Positions 1 to 8,560 of a DNA stretch of 64,000 nucleotides are shown in pieces (within the stretch, counting starts at the first letter, position 1; every line of letters starts with the position of its first letter). The stretch is from NCBI RefSeq assembly GCF_000724605.1, contig NZ_CP008802.1:310001-374000 (forward strand). The letters run 5' to 3'. The translations under genes and the position numbers were made by a program. The stretch is from Actinotignum schaalii. Its GTDB lineage: Bacteria > Actinomycetota > Actinomycetes > Actinomycetales > Actinomycetaceae. Under the pieces are notes generated by a model that saw only the letters and a program-made list of their open reading frames with translations, made no database searches and was not told the origin of the DNA.

Positions 1-1363
1 GGAGCGGCTTGCCCGCGAGGACCAGTGCCGCTTCGCCGATTGCTTCGTTCTGGGTGGGGTGGGCGTGGATAAGGCCATCGAAGTCCTGCGCGTAGGCTTC
101 CCAGGCCACCATGAGTTCACCTTCGCCAATCTGTTCGGACATGCGCGCCCCAATGGCGTGGAAGCCCACAATGGGGCCATCCTTGACCGCAACCAGCTTG
201 ACGAAACCGGTCGCGCCCAGCATCTGGGACTTGCCGTTCCCGGTGAGGTTGAAGGTGGCAGTGGTGATATTTTCCTTGCCGTATTCTTCCTCAGCCTTAT
301 CCTGATTGAGGCCCACGGAGGCGATTTCCGGGGTGCAGAAAGTCACGCGCGGAATCTTCGTTTCGTCAATCACCTTGGGGTTGAGGCCCGCGATATCTTC
401 AGCAACGAAAATACCCTGGAGGAAACCGCGGTGTGCCAGCTGGAGGCCGGGCACAATATCGCCCACCGCGTAGATTCCATCAACGTTCGTGCGCAGGCGC
501 TCATCGGTGAGCACGAAACCGCGATCCATCTTCACCCCGACTTCTTCGTAGCCGAGGTTTGCGGTGGCCGGACCGCGCCCGATAGCGATGAGCAGGTAAT
601 CCGCCTCGAATTCCTTGCCGTCCTGGGTGAAAACCTTGACGGAATGATCGGTTTGTTCGAGGTGATCAAACATGGTTCCGGTGGCGAATTTAATACCGCG
701 CTTGCGGAACTGGCGTTCCAGATTCTTGGACACTTCCGCATCCTCATTGGGGACCAGGCGCGGCAGGCCCTCAATAATCTGGACTTCCGCACCGTAGGAG
801 CGCCACGCGGAGGCGAATTCCACCCCGATAACCCCGCCGCCCAGCACGATCACGGATCCGGGGGCCTCACCCAGCTCCAGCGCTTCGGTGGAGGTGAGGA
901 CGCGGCCGGTGATCTCCTGGCCGATGGTCTTCGAGTAGGAACCGGAGGCCAGCACAACGTGCTTGCCGCGGTAGTGCACGCCATTAGCTTCGATGGTGTC
1001 TTTCGCGACGAGCTTGCCCCAGCCCTGCACAATTTCTACTCCACGTGAGGAGACCAGGCCGGTCAGGCCCTTGAACATCTTCTCGATCACGCCGTTCTTG
1101 TAGGCCTGCAAAGTGGGCATATCAATGCCCTCAAAGGAGCCCTTTACACCGATGGACGGGCCTTCGCGCATTTCATCAGCAACATCAGCGGCGTGCAGCA
1201 ATGCTTTGGTGGGGATGCACCCGCGGTGCAAACAGGTACCGCCGAGCTTGTCAGCCTCAATGAGAGCAACGGTCAGGCCGAGCTGACCGGCACGAAGCGC
1301 GGCCGCGTAGCCGCCGCTGCCGCCACCGAGGATGACGACGTCGTACTCTTTCGTTTCTGCCAC
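1..1363 (-). CDS. lpd: Dihydrolipoyl dehydrogenase (3' end beyond window)
   Basis: FAD-dependent E3 subunit that reoxidises dihydrolipoamide with NAD+ in the 2-oxoacid dehydrogenase complexes. From the GTG at 1363 the N-terminus gives an FAD-binding glycine motif (residues 11-18, ILGGGSGG) and the redox disulfide motif GGTCLHRGCIPTK, with Cys44 and Cys49. An NAD-binding GGGVIGVEFAS motif, the FAD-binding IYAVGD motif and the HAHPTQNEA motif near the C-terminus (catalytic His-Glu pair) follow. 454 codons are present, against about 460 for the family, so only a few residues are lost off the left edge. AAGGGA lies about 8 bp before the GTG. The E1/E2 genes are not in the window. Confidence 0.95.
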   Translation of the reverse strand, partial: MAETKEYDVVILGGGSGGYAAALRAGQLGLTVALIEADKLGGTCLHRGCIPTKALLHAADVADEMREGPSIGVKGSFEGIDMPTLQAYKNGVIEKMFKGLTGLVSSRGVEIVQGWGKLVAKDTIEANGVHYRGKHVVLASGSYSKTIGQEITGRVLTSTEALELGEAPGSVIVLGGGVIGVEFASAWRSYGAEVQIIEGLPRLVPNEDAEVSKNLERQFRKRGIKFATGTMFDHLEQTDHSVKVFTQDGKEFEADYLLIAIGRGPATANLGYEEVGVKMDRGFVLTDERLRTNVDGIYAVGDIVPGLQLAHRGFLQGIFVAEDIAGLNPKVIDETKIPRVTFCTPEIASVGLNQDKAEEEYGKENITTATFNLTGNGKSQMLGATGFVKLVAVKDGPIVGFHAIGARMSEQIGEGELMVAWEAYAQDFDGLIHAHPTQNEAIGEAALVLAGKPL

Positions 1364-1488
1364 AGGATTTCCCTTCGCAATACAACATTTTGGAATGCGG
1401 TACAAGAGCCGCTATACCTATATTCTGCCATGCCGAGGTGTTATCTGGGACGCATCACGCTCCCAGCGAGGGTCGCTAAAATCACCGT

Positions 1489-1803
1489 ATGGGTCTTTTT
1501 TCGCGTCGCTCCCGTTCCCGTGCTGCTCACGGCGGTGCTCGCCGTTCGGCGACGGCGAAACACTTCGCCGATTTCATCGAGACTCGCGCGGGGGTGGAAG
1601 CCTATTTTGAGGTGGAAACTCCGCGGGAGCCGGCAGCTCTTCTCCTCGTTGCTCGCACCGGGGAGTGGACCCGCCGGCGGGTGCCCGATCTGGCAGCCGG
1701 AGCACAACTTGCCCGTGAACTGGGCATACCTTTCTACGAAATTAATCGCACCGGCTATCCCGAGTCGGTGCGCCGTTGGAACGCGGAGCACCGGCGCGCT
1801 TAA
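1489..1803 (+). CDS. Small conserved actinobacterial protein next to lpd
   Basis: 104-residue basic protein with an arginine-rich N-terminus (SRRSRSRAAHGG) followed by a compact domain with FADFIETRAGVEAYFE, LLLVARTGEWTRRRVPD and GIPFYEINRTGYP. Small proteins of this pattern lie beside lpd or leucyl aminopeptidase genes in many actinobacteria and are often labelled 'oxidoreductase' without experimental basis. No signal peptide, membrane segment or cofactor motif is visible. The ATG is preceded by TAAAAT at 1477-1482 with a 6-bp spacer and no Shine-Dalgarno sequence, so the transcript is probably leaderless. Function unknown. Confidence 0.8.
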   Translation: MGLFSRRSRSRAAHGGARRSATAKHFADFIETRAGVEAYFEVETPREPAALLLVARTGEWTRRRVPDLAAGAQLARELGIPFYEINRTGYPESVRRWNAEHRRA

Positions 1804-1884
1804 AGGTTTATGATGGTACGTCGTCTCCGCGGTCAGCTCCGCGGGGGAGGCGCGCAGCCAGTGCAGGATTCTGGGAGGAGCCAG

Positions 1885-2310
1885 GTGAATAGTGAAATGA
1901 TCCGAGACGAGAGGCGCACCGCCGTGGGCTGGCCTCTCTTCCTCCTCATTGCGCTGAGCCTGGGGGCCGCCATTTTTGTGTGGCGGGCCATTGTTGCGGG
2001 CACCGAAGATTTTCAGCTGGGCTATCCCGGGCGCATGACCACCACTCTGGTGGCGGCGCTTGTGTGGGTGCTGGCCTGCGCCGGTTCGCTCCATAACGGG
2101 CGGCGGATGCGCTGGGTAGCCACCACCTGCTGGAGCGCCAATATCGTGATGGCCGTGGTGGGCGTGGTCATTCCTGATCTTTTCCACCAGGTGAGCCCCT
2201 GGTATCAGGCCGGAGCCACCTATTATTACCTTCCCACCCTCGGGGCCATTGCCGGGCTGGCCTGGATTATGTGGTCCCGGCCAGCCAGCATCGCCCAGCG
2301 CAATCTGTAA
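1885..2310 (+). CDS. Small four-helix membrane protein of unknown function
   Basis: 141-residue integral membrane protein with about four hydrophobic segments (around residues 13-30, 48-65, 75-92 and 112-131) separated by short loops. I chose the GTG at 1885 because GGGAGGAG lies 5-6 bp upstream. A longer in-frame reading from ATG 1810 would add 25 residues of unstructured arginine/glycine-rich sequence and has no ribosome binding site. It follows the small lpd-linked protein by about 80 bp and converges with the DUF3043 gene. No catalytic motif is visible. Confidence 0.7.
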   Translation: MNSEMIRDERRTAVGWPLFLLIALSLGAAIFVWRAIVAGTEDFQLGYPGRMTTTLVAALVWVLACAGSLHNGRRMRWVATTCWSANIVMAVVGVVIPDLFHQVSPWYQAGATYYYLPTLGAIAGLAWIMWSRPASIAQRNL

Positions 2311-2313
2311 TCT

Positions 2314-2352
2314 CGCTAGCCCTTCGCTTTAGCCCTTTCGCTTTAGCCCTTT
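2314..2352. repeat. 14-bp tandem repeat across a stop codon
   Basis: Two identical 14-bp units CGCTTTAGCCCTTT (2325-2338 and 2339-2352) are preceded by a shortened copy CGCTAGCCCTT. The second full unit contains the stop codon of the minus-strand DUF3043 gene, and the array lies between two convergent genes. Confidence 0.8.
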
Positions 2353-3038
2353 GCGTCCCGCTTCATTTCTTTCTTCGCTTCCCGCGCCTTCTTGAGGTCC
2401 GCGGGAGTGCCGCCCTCGGGGTACTCACCGAATTTCACCATGGGGCGGGGCATGCGCCAGCGCCGCGGGGTGAAACCGCGCGACATCATCTGCCCAACCA
2501 GGCGATCAGGAGTTTTATCCTCCCCGTATTTGTATTCGACCAGGGTGCGTACCTGGCGGGCCCGCCACCACGATTCCAGGGCCATGAGCACCAGGATCGC
2601 GTAGCAGGTAATAACGAACACATTGAAGACCAGCGGGAAGCGGGTGAGAGTGAAAACACCCGCGATCATAATGACGGCCAGGAAAAGCATGAGCGAGGAG
2701 AACTGGAAGCGCGAATCAAGAGCATCGCGCGCGAAAGCCCGCTGCACACCCGCGTGAGCGAGGGGCATATTCCGAATATCCCCCGTTTTCATCGCGGTTT
2801 GTTCGCGTTCCCAGCGCTCGGAAGACCGGGCGCGTTCCTCGGCCTTGCGGGCCTTCTTTTCCTCGCGGGTCATGGAGGATTTATCAGAAATAATCGGCCG
2901 GCGGTGGCGCGCTTCCACGTCCTTACGCTTCGGGGTGGGAGCTCCCTTGCCCGGGGTGTATCCCTTGGGATGAGTGGGGGCGGGGGCTGCCTGTTCTTGC
3001 GCCTTTTCTACTGCCTCTTTCTTGCGGCCGAATGCCAT
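2343..3038 (-). CDS. DUF3043 family membrane protein
   Basis: 231 residues with a long charged, alanine- and lysine-rich cytoplasmic N-terminal half (MAFGRKKEAVEKAQEQ, then an EEKKARKAEERA helix), two closely spaced transmembrane helices (about residues 116-131 and 136-155) and a basic C-terminal tail. This layout is typical of the actinobacterial DUF3043 family, whose function is unknown. The start is the first ATG with the characteristic MAFGRKK opening. The gene converges with the small membrane-protein gene, and its stop codon lies inside a 14-bp tandem repeat. Confidence 0.85.
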   Translation of the reverse strand: MAFGRKKEAVEKAQEQAAPAPTHPKGYTPGKGAPTPKRKDVEARHRRPIISDKSSMTREEKKARKAEERARSSERWEREQTAMKTGDIRNMPLAHAGVQRAFARDALDSRFQFSSLMLFLAVIMIAGVFTLTRFPLVFNVFVITCYAILVLMALESWWRARQVRTLVEYKYGEDKTPDRLVGQMMSRGFTPRRWRMPRPMVKFGEYPEGGTPADLKKAREAKKEMKRDAKG

Positions 3039-3264
3039 CTCAACTCCTGCGTCGTCGCCAACTATGCCTTGAACGAGAATAGTCTAACCGTTCGCGCGCG
3101 GCCGCCCTGTCCATTACCCGCGGGTACTGCCCGCAGCCGTTCCGTTTACCGCCGCCCGCGCACACTACCGCAGCCCTTCACGTAAAGCCGGCCACGCACG
3201 GCCTGCGCCGTCGTTGTTCAGCACCCGCCGCGCCCGCGGGCGCGAACCCGGTACCCTAGGACGT

Positions 3265-4620
3265 ATGAGTAGTGATCTTGTTGCGCGCGTGGATGAGGCC
3301 CTGCCCGTCCATCGCGCTTTGCTTGAGGACCTTGTTCGTATTCCTTCTGTTTCCGCCGATGCATTTGACCAGGCGAAAGTGCGTGAATCCGCGGAATTCG
3401 TGGCGCGCATGGCCCGCGAACGCGGGTTCGACGTCGATATTATTGAATTGGAAACGCCCCAGGGTAAGGGCCGCCCGGCGATTCTCGCCCATAAACACGT
3501 CGGCGATGATAAGCCCACCATTCTTCTTTACGCGCATCACGATGTGCAGCCGCAGGGCACCCTGGACGGTTGGGAATCCGATCCTTTCGAGCCGGTGGAG
3601 AAGAACGGGCGCCTGTACGGGCGCGGCACCGCCGATGATAAGGCGGGCGTGCTCGTCCACATGGCCGCGATCTCGGCCCTCGGCGATGACCTGGCCGTGA
3701 ACGTCACCCTCTTCATCGAAGGTGAAGAAGAAATCGGTTCGCCTACCTTCCACGCTTTCCTGGAAACCTACCGGGATCGCCTCGAGGCCGATGCCATCGT
3801 GGTGGCTGATTCGGGCAACTGGAAGGTGGGGGTGCCCTCCCTGACCACCTCGCTGCGCGGCGTCGTGCGCCTGGGCGTGGAAGTGTCCACTCTCACCCAC
3901 GGCGTGCATTCAGGCCAGTACGGCGGGCCCACCCTCGATGCGGTGACCGCCCTCGCGCGGATTATCGCCACCTTGCACGACGAGAACGGCGACGTTGCGG
4001 TTCCCGGTTTGGACGCCTGGGATGATGCCGACGTCGATTACGAAGAAGAGCACCTGCGCCGCGATGCCGCGATTCTGCCCGGCATGCAGCTCCTGGGCAC
4101 CGGCTCCTTCAATTCGCGCATGTGGACGAAACCCTCCATCGCCGTGATCGGCATGGACGTGACCTCCACCGCGGAAGCTTCCAATACCGTGATTCCCTCC
4201 GCGCGGGCCTTCCTCTCCATGCGGGTGGCTCCCGGTCAGGATCCCCAGCGCGCCGGCGAACTGCTGGCCGAATACATTGAGGCGCAGGCGCCGTTCGGGG
4301 CCACCGTGGTTACCGAAGTCGCGGAAGCGGGTTCCGGTTTCAAGGCCGGGGAGGATACCCCCATCATGCATCTGGCTCGCGAGGCCCTCAGCGAAGCCTT
4401 CGGTCACGAATCGGTAGACATCGGCACCGGCGGGTCCATTCCCTTCATTTCCGACCTCGCGGAAGTCTTCCCGGAGGCGGAGATTCTGGTGACCGGCGTG
4501 GAAGATCCGGACGCGCGCGCTCACGCTCATAACGAATCCCTGCACCTGGGTGACTGGCGTAACGCTATTCTGGCGGAGGCGCTGCTCCTGGAGAAACTAG
4601 GCGCGGGCGAAAGCCGCTAA
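3265..4620 (+). CDS. M20 family metallopeptidase (dipeptidase)
   Basis: 451-residue zinc-dependent exopeptidase of the M20/M25/M40 family, probably a cytosolic dipeptidase. Metal-site motifs are clear: YAHHDVQP (H91, D93), GRGTADDKAG (residues 119-128, metal-bridging Asp and adjacent Lys) and IEGEEEIGS (residues 151-159, catalytic Glu pair). A dimerisation/lid domain follows in the middle of the protein, and a C-terminal AHAHNESL motif supplies the last metal-binding His. The ATG at 3265 has TACCCT (3252-3257) 7 bp upstream and no Shine-Dalgarno, so it is probably leaderless. An in-frame upstream ATG at 3214 would add 17 residues unlike the family. Confidence 0.9.
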   Translation: MSSDLVARVDEALPVHRALLEDLVRIPSVSADAFDQAKVRESAEFVARMARERGFDVDIIELETPQGKGRPAILAHKHVGDDKPTILLYAHHDVQPQGTLDGWESDPFEPVEKNGRLYGRGTADDKAGVLVHMAAISALGDDLAVNVTLFIEGEEEIGSPTFHAFLETYRDRLEADAIVVADSGNWKVGVPSLTTSLRGVVRLGVEVSTLTHGVHSGQYGGPTLDAVTALARIIATLHDENGDVAVPGLDAWDDADVDYEEEHLRRDAAILPGMQLLGTGSFNSRMWTKPSIAVIGMDVTSTAEASNTVIPSARAFLSMRVAPGQDPQRAGELLAEYIEAQAPFGATVVTEVAEAGSGFKAGEDTPIMHLAREALSEAFGHESVDIGTGGSIPFISDLAEVFPEAEILVTGVEDPDARAHAHNESLHLGDWRNAILAEALLLEKLGAGESR

Positions 4621-4676
4621 AGCGCGGATACGCGAAAGCCGCGGCGCACTCGCGCGGCGCGAACGGGACGAAGAAA

Positions 4677-5687
4677 GTGACATTGATGGGAAAGAAAATT
4701 CTTGCGGGCTGCACGGCGGCCTTGCTTGCGTGCAGCCTCGCGGCATGTTCGGGTGGGAACGACGGCGCAGCTAGCTCAACACCAGCTGCTTCCGAATCCG
4801 CAAGCGCTGAGGCAAGCGGCGCGGTGGAAAGCCCCGCCCCCGGGGAAGTCCCCGAGATCGTGTACTCGGAGGAGGGCATGCCGTCCCTGGGTGGCACGGC
4901 GCAGGCACCGCTGCTGGAGTTCCCGAAGGGGGATGCTCCCGCGGATGTGCGGGTGCGGGTGCTCGAACAGGGCAGCGGCGCGGAACTTGGCGCCGATGCG
5001 GTGGCCAAGGTCAATTACGTGGGCCAAGTGTGGGGGAAGAACGAGCCTTTCGATTCTTCCTATTCGCGTAATGCTCCGGCCACATTCCCGCTCGCCCAGG
5101 TGATCCCGGGCTGGAGCCACACCCTGGCCAAGGCCCACGTGGGGGACAAGCTGATTTTGTCTATCCCGGCGAAGTGGGGTTACGGACCTTCCGGCGGTAC
5201 CCAGGATGGCTCCATCGGGGCCACGGATACCATCGCGTTCTACGTGGAAATTCTGGATGCCTGGAACGCGAAGAGCGCGGGTGAGGCCGGTGCCACGGTG
5301 GAAACTGCCGCTGATGCGCTCCCGGTGGAATACAAGGGGGACTTGGGCCAGCCCATTACCGAGATCCGGGTGAAAGAGGGCGCGGAAGCTCCCGCGGAAC
5401 TCAAGGCCACGGTGATTGCCCGCGGCAGCGGGGCTCCGCTCCCGGAGAAGGGCACCTATGTGCTCCAATTCGCGGCCGCGCAATGGGATAACGCCCACGC
5501 GGAAAATACCTGGGCGCCCACAACCGCGAATTACCCTGCCGGGCCGCGTTCGGTTCCGTCCACCCAGCAGATTTTCGCGCCCCTGGCCGGGGTGCCGGTG
5601 GGCTCGCGGGTTTTGCTGAGCGTGCCCAGTAAGGACAATCCGGCCCAGGCCATCGCCGTGGTGGTTGATATTCTCTCCGCGGTGTAG
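4677..5687 (+). CDS. FKBP-type peptidyl-prolyl isomerase lipoprotein
   Basis: 336-residue exported lipoprotein. A lysine-containing signal peptide ends in the lipobox LAAC, followed by a Ser/Ala-rich linker. A first FKBP domain spans roughly residues 80-200, with VKVNYVG-like and FDSSY elements, VIPGW and WGYGPSGG. A second FKBP-like domain (about 220-336) keeps the fold-length spacing but not the active-site aromatics, so it is probably degenerate. It likely acts on folding of exported proteins at the outer membrane face of the cytoplasmic membrane. Start may be GTG 4677 or ATG 4686; a GAAGAAAG purine tract serves the latter. A 22-bp tandem repeat begins at its stop codon. Confidence 0.88.
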   Translation: MTLMGKKILAGCTAALLACSLAACSGGNDGAASSTPAASESASAEASGAVESPAPGEVPEIVYSEEGMPSLGGTAQAPLLEFPKGDAPADVRVRVLEQGSGAELGADAVAKVNYVGQVWGKNEPFDSSYSRNAPATFPLAQVIPGWSHTLAKAHVGDKLILSIPAKWGYGPSGGTQDGSIGATDTIAFYVEILDAWNAKSAGEAGATVETAADALPVEYKGDLGQPITEIRVKEGAEAPAELKATVIARGSGAPLPEKGTYVLQFAAAQWDNAHAENTWAPTTANYPAGPRSVPSTQQIFAPLAGVPVGSRVLLSVPSKDNPAQAIAVVVDILSAV

Positions 5688-5749
5688 CTGCCAGGTAGTT
5701 TCTGGGTAGCTACTAGGTAGTTGCCGGCTAGCTACCGAGTAGTGCCCGG
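5684..5749. repeat. 22-bp tandem repeat, three units, starting at a stop codon
   Basis: Three exact-period 22-bp units (5684-5705, 5706-5727, 5728-5749). Unit 1 and unit 2 match at 18 of 22 positions, and units 2 and 3 at 16 of 22. The first unit contains the TAG stop of the FKBP gene, and each unit carries further TAG triplets. Confidence 0.85.
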
Positions 5750-5786
5750 CGGTTTCAGATAGGGCCGAAATTGGCCAGGATAGCGT

Positions 5787-5821
5787 AAGGGCGAGGTGCC
5801 TCTGTGAGGAGCCTCGCCCTT
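5787..5821. terminator. Bidirectional terminator between FKBP gene and sodA
   Basis: Inverted repeat AAGGGCGAGG / CCTCGCCCTT with an inner short CTC/GAG stem. The flanking TAGC/GCTA also pairs across a small mismatch. It sits between two convergent genes, but the U-tracts are short. Confidence 0.65.
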
Positions 5822-5862
5822 CGTGCTATCGCTGACTAGCGCTGGATCGATTCGCGTCCGAC

Positions 5863-6489
5863 TTATTTGCGAATGAGGAGGCCGGCGGCCTGCTCCTGGG
5901 TGGTTGTCAAACGCCGCCCGGCTTCTTCCCAATTGACAATATTCCAGATCGCCTTGACGTAATCGGCCTTGACGTTGAGGTAGTCAAGATAGAAGGCGTG
6001 CTCCCACATATCGAGCTGGAAAACGGGCAGCACCCCGGCGGGCACATTATTGGCCTGGTCATACATCTGGTAGATCACCAGTTTGCCGGCCACGGAATCG
6101 TAGCCGAGCACCGCCCAGCCCGAGCCCTGAATGCCGGTGGCCACAGCCGTGAACTGCTTCTGGAAGGTAGTGAAATCACCGAAGGAATCCTTAATGGCTT
6201 CGGCAAGTTCGCCTTCCGGCTGCCCGCCGCCGTTGGGGGAGAGCAGGGTCCAGAAAATCGAGTGGTTAATATGGCCACCCAGATTGAAAGAAAAATCCTT
6301 CGTGTACTGGTTCACTGCCGCGAAATCGCCCTTCTCGCGAGCCTCGCTAAGGTTCTCCAGGGCTTTATTGGCGCCGTCGACATAGGTCTTGTGGTGTTTA
6401 TCGTGGTGGAGCTCCATGATCTTTCCGGAAATATGCGGTTCGAGTGCCGCGTAATCATAGGGAAGATCGGGGAGGGTGTAGGTTGCCAT
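5863..6489 (-). CDS. sodA: Superoxide dismutase (Mn/Fe)
   Basis: 208-residue cytosolic Mn/Fe superoxide dismutase, which converts superoxide to oxygen and hydrogen peroxide. The four metal ligands are in place: His28 in MELHHDKHH, His76 in HINHSIFW, and Asp160 and His164 in QLDMWEHAFYLDY. The GSGWAVLGY motif of the C-terminal alpha/beta domain is also present. I chose the ATG at 6489 (MATYTLPDLPYDY) because GGAG lies just upstream and this is the canonical family N-terminus; an ATG further upstream would add 37 unrelated residues. A perfect inverted repeat lies about 50 bp upstream and may be an operator. Mn versus Fe specificity cannot be settled by eye. Confidence 0.95.
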   Translation of the reverse strand: MATYTLPDLPYDYAALEPHISGKIMELHHDKHHKTYVDGANKALENLSEAREKGDFAAVNQYTKDFSFNLGGHINHSIFWTLLSPNGGGQPEGELAEAIKDSFGDFTTFQKQFTAVATGIQGSGWAVLGYDSVAGKLVIYQMYDQANNVPAGVLPVFQLDMWEHAFYLDYLNVKADYVKAIWNIVNWEEAGRRLTTTQEQAAGLLIRK

Positions 6490-6538
6490 TCTCATACTCC
6501 AATTCTGGGCGGCATCGCGGCGCCGCCCTGTTGAGATA

Positions 6539-6557
6539 TGTTCGGAATCTCCGAACA
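6539..6557. promoter_or_regulatory. Perfect inverted repeat upstream of sodA
   Basis: TGTTCGGA-ATC-TCCGAACA, 8-bp arms with a 3-bp spacer, on the 5' side of sodA. A further half site CGAACA follows at 6569-6574. Read on the sodA strand, the palindrome overlaps a possible -10 TACTGT. The arms point opposite to the actinobacterial LexA box (CGAAC-N4-GTTCG), so it is probably a different regulator's site. Confidence 0.5.
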
Positions 6558-6624
6558 GTAATTGAATGCGAACATCCCCAGTATATGTGGTGTCCGGCAC
6601 ATAGGCGGCGAGAATGGGGGAGGT

Positions 6625-8508
6625 TTAGCGCTCAGCCAAGTCGGGCGATTCTTCGGCGCCCGGGAAGGAAGCGGCGAAGCGGTGGGCGGAGGCGAGGGGC
6701 ACCGCGAGAGGAACCTCGCCCTCAATGGCGAGCACTCGCGAGCGCGGATCAGCTAGCCACGCGGCCAGAAGCTGGGTTTCCTCCGGGTGGGCGTGCTCAC
6801 CGGCGCGGGAGGGAGCCGCAAGCAGGGGAGTTGCGCTGCGGAGCGCTGTGGCACGTTCGGGAACATCGCGGGCTTCGCTGACCGTCGCGGTCGCAAGTAG
6901 CCTGCCGTAACTTGCGAGGATGATTTGCCAATGGTCCTCTCGTTTAGATGCGGCGACGACGCAGCTTGCTCGCCACAGCGGAACCAACAATTCCCGCCGG
7001 TGTGCGGCGGTGAGGAGCGCCGAAAGCCGGTCGCGTTCCACTCCGGCTTCTTCGAAACGCTCCGCACCGGCCAGGCGGGCAATGCGGGCCATCTGGTGGT
7101 CCCATACTTCGGCAAGGGAGCCGGCCAACAGCCGGCGGGCGCGGGAGATCGCCACCGGGGCGGTATTCACTGTGCCCCGCGGGGGAAGATAGCAGGGAGC
7201 GTGGGAAGTAAAATGGCACGGGCAATCGCTCAGATCTGCCTGGCGGGGCACGTTGAGGCCGGCGGGGTTGAGCCCGGCTTCATCACCGATGAGTTCAGCG
7301 GCGCGCCGGGCAGCGGTGCGGGAGCCAAAAGGCCCCAGGGAGTTTGCCATCTCCGTTGCCGAACAGCTGCGCGTAATTTTCAGGCGCGCCACGGGCGTGG
7401 TGTCCAGGCTGATCCAGGTGCGGGCCTGCGGGCGGCGTGAGCGGCGATTATAGGGCGGGTCGAAGCGGGTGATATCGCGCAGCTCCACCACCCGTGCCTC
7501 CAGCAGAGTAGCGGTGGGGGTGGTTTCTACCCGGGTGGCCAGCTCTACCATTTCTGCCATGCGGCGGCGTTTTTCCGCGGCGGTGAAATACTGGCGCACC
7601 CTCCGGTACATATTCCCGGAGCTGCCCACGTAGAGCACCTCGCTATTCGGGCCGATAAAACGGTAGCTACCCGGACCGTGTGGAACGTGGTCGGCGAGCA
7701 CGGCGCGGCGGCGCCGGCGGGCCGGAACCGGATTGGATGCGGTGAGCAGGTCCTCAATATGGGTGACTCCGAGCGGGCCGAGCCTCCCGATCATCGCGTG
7801 GAGCACATCCACGGTGGCCCGCGCATCATCGAGGGCACGATGGCTTGGCTGCGCCGCGGTGCGGCAGTAGCCAGCCAGGGTGCTCAATTTATGGTTGGGC
7901 ACTTCATCGCGGGTGAAAATACGCCGCGCCAGCCCGAGGGTATCGAGGACGCGCAGCCGCGGCCACGCTACATCTATCGCCTCACAGGCCCCGCGCAAAT
8001 GGGACATATCAAAGCGGGCGTTATGAGCCACGAGCACAGGTGGCTCCGCAGCCCGGTTTCGGGCCGGCACTCTACTGCTTGGAACGGGAGTCCCACCGCC
8101 GGGAACAGGAGCTCCACCGTCAAACGCTGGGGCATCAGGCTCAAGAAAATCGAGAAAAGCAGGGAGGACCTCGCTGAGCGGGGGAGCGCTCACCGCCATC
8201 GCGGTGGTGATTCCGGTGAGCACGGTGATCTGGGCCGGTATGGGCACCCCGGGATTAACGAGTGAAGAAAACTCCTGCACCACCTCCCCGCCGCACACTT
8301 TCACCGCCCCAATTTCGGTAAGTGAATGCGCCCCGGGCCGCCCTCCGGTGGTTTCCACGTCCACCACCACAAAGGTCACTTCCTCCAGGGGAATACCCAG
8401 ATCTGCGAATTCCAGCTGGCGGGGCAGCAACGGGCGGCCGGATCGATACACCTCAATAGGTTCAGTATCGATCCGGGTGCCAGGGCGCTGAGCATACCGC
8501 GATGTCAT
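6625..8508 (-). CDS. DEDDh 3'-5' exonuclease fused to GIY-YIG nuclease domain
   Basis: 627-residue fusion found in many actinobacteria. Residues 40-240 form an epsilon-like DEDDh exonuclease: Exo I VVVDVETTGG (D50, E52), Exo [17 protein letters not shown], and Exo III SHRALDDARATVDVL with its His and Asp. Around residues 275-370 is a GIY-YIG domain like the UvrC/Cho N-terminus (GSYRFIGPNSEVLYVGSS, then RRVRQYF). The C-terminal 250 residues have no motif I recognise. Inferred role: DNA repair nuclease cutting and trimming strands. TAGGGT at 8516-8521 lies 7 bp before the ATG and there is no Shine-Dalgarno, so the mRNA is probably leaderless. Confidence 0.88.
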   Translation of the reverse strand: MTSRYAQRPGTRIDTEPIEVYRSGRPLLPRQLEFADLGIPLEEVTFVVVDVETTGGRPGAHSLTEIGAVKVCGGEVVQEFSSLVNPGVPIPAQITVLTGITTAMAVSAPPLSEVLPAFLDFLEPDAPAFDGGAPVPGGGTPVPSSRVPARNRAAEPPVLVAHNARFDMSHLRGACEAIDVAWPRLRVLDTLGLARRIFTRDEVPNHKLSTLAGYCRTAAQPSHRALDDARATVDVLHAMIGRLGPLGVTHIEDLLTASNPVPARRRRRAVLADHVPHGPGSYRFIGPNSEVLYVGSSGNMYRRVRQYFTAAEKRRRMAEMVELATRVETTPTATLLEARVVELRDITRFDPPYNRRSRRPQARTWISLDTTPVARLKITRSCSATEMANSLGPFGSRTAARRAAELIGDEAGLNPAGLNVPRQADLSDCPCHFTSHAPCYLPPRGTVNTAPVAISRARRLLAGSLAEVWDHQMARIARLAGAERFEEAGVERDRLSALLTAAHRRELLVPLWRASCVVAASKREDHWQIILASYGRLLATATVSEARDVPERATALRSATPLLAAPSRAGEHAHPEETQLLAAWLADPRSRVLAIEGEVPLAVPLASAHRFAASFPGAEESPDLAER

Positions 8509-8560
8509 GCTTTTTACCCTAGCGCGGAGCTACGACACAAATTCGCGTGGAAGTGGCGCG

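Noticed and set aside
59-1048. 329-codon plus-strand open frame across lpd
   Set aside because: The minus strand encodes a full set of Lpd motifs; the plus-strand reading is its complement.
6539-6557. LexA (SOS) box at sodA
   Set aside because: The actinobacterial box is CGAAC-N4-GTTCG; here the half-sites are in the opposite order with a different spacing.
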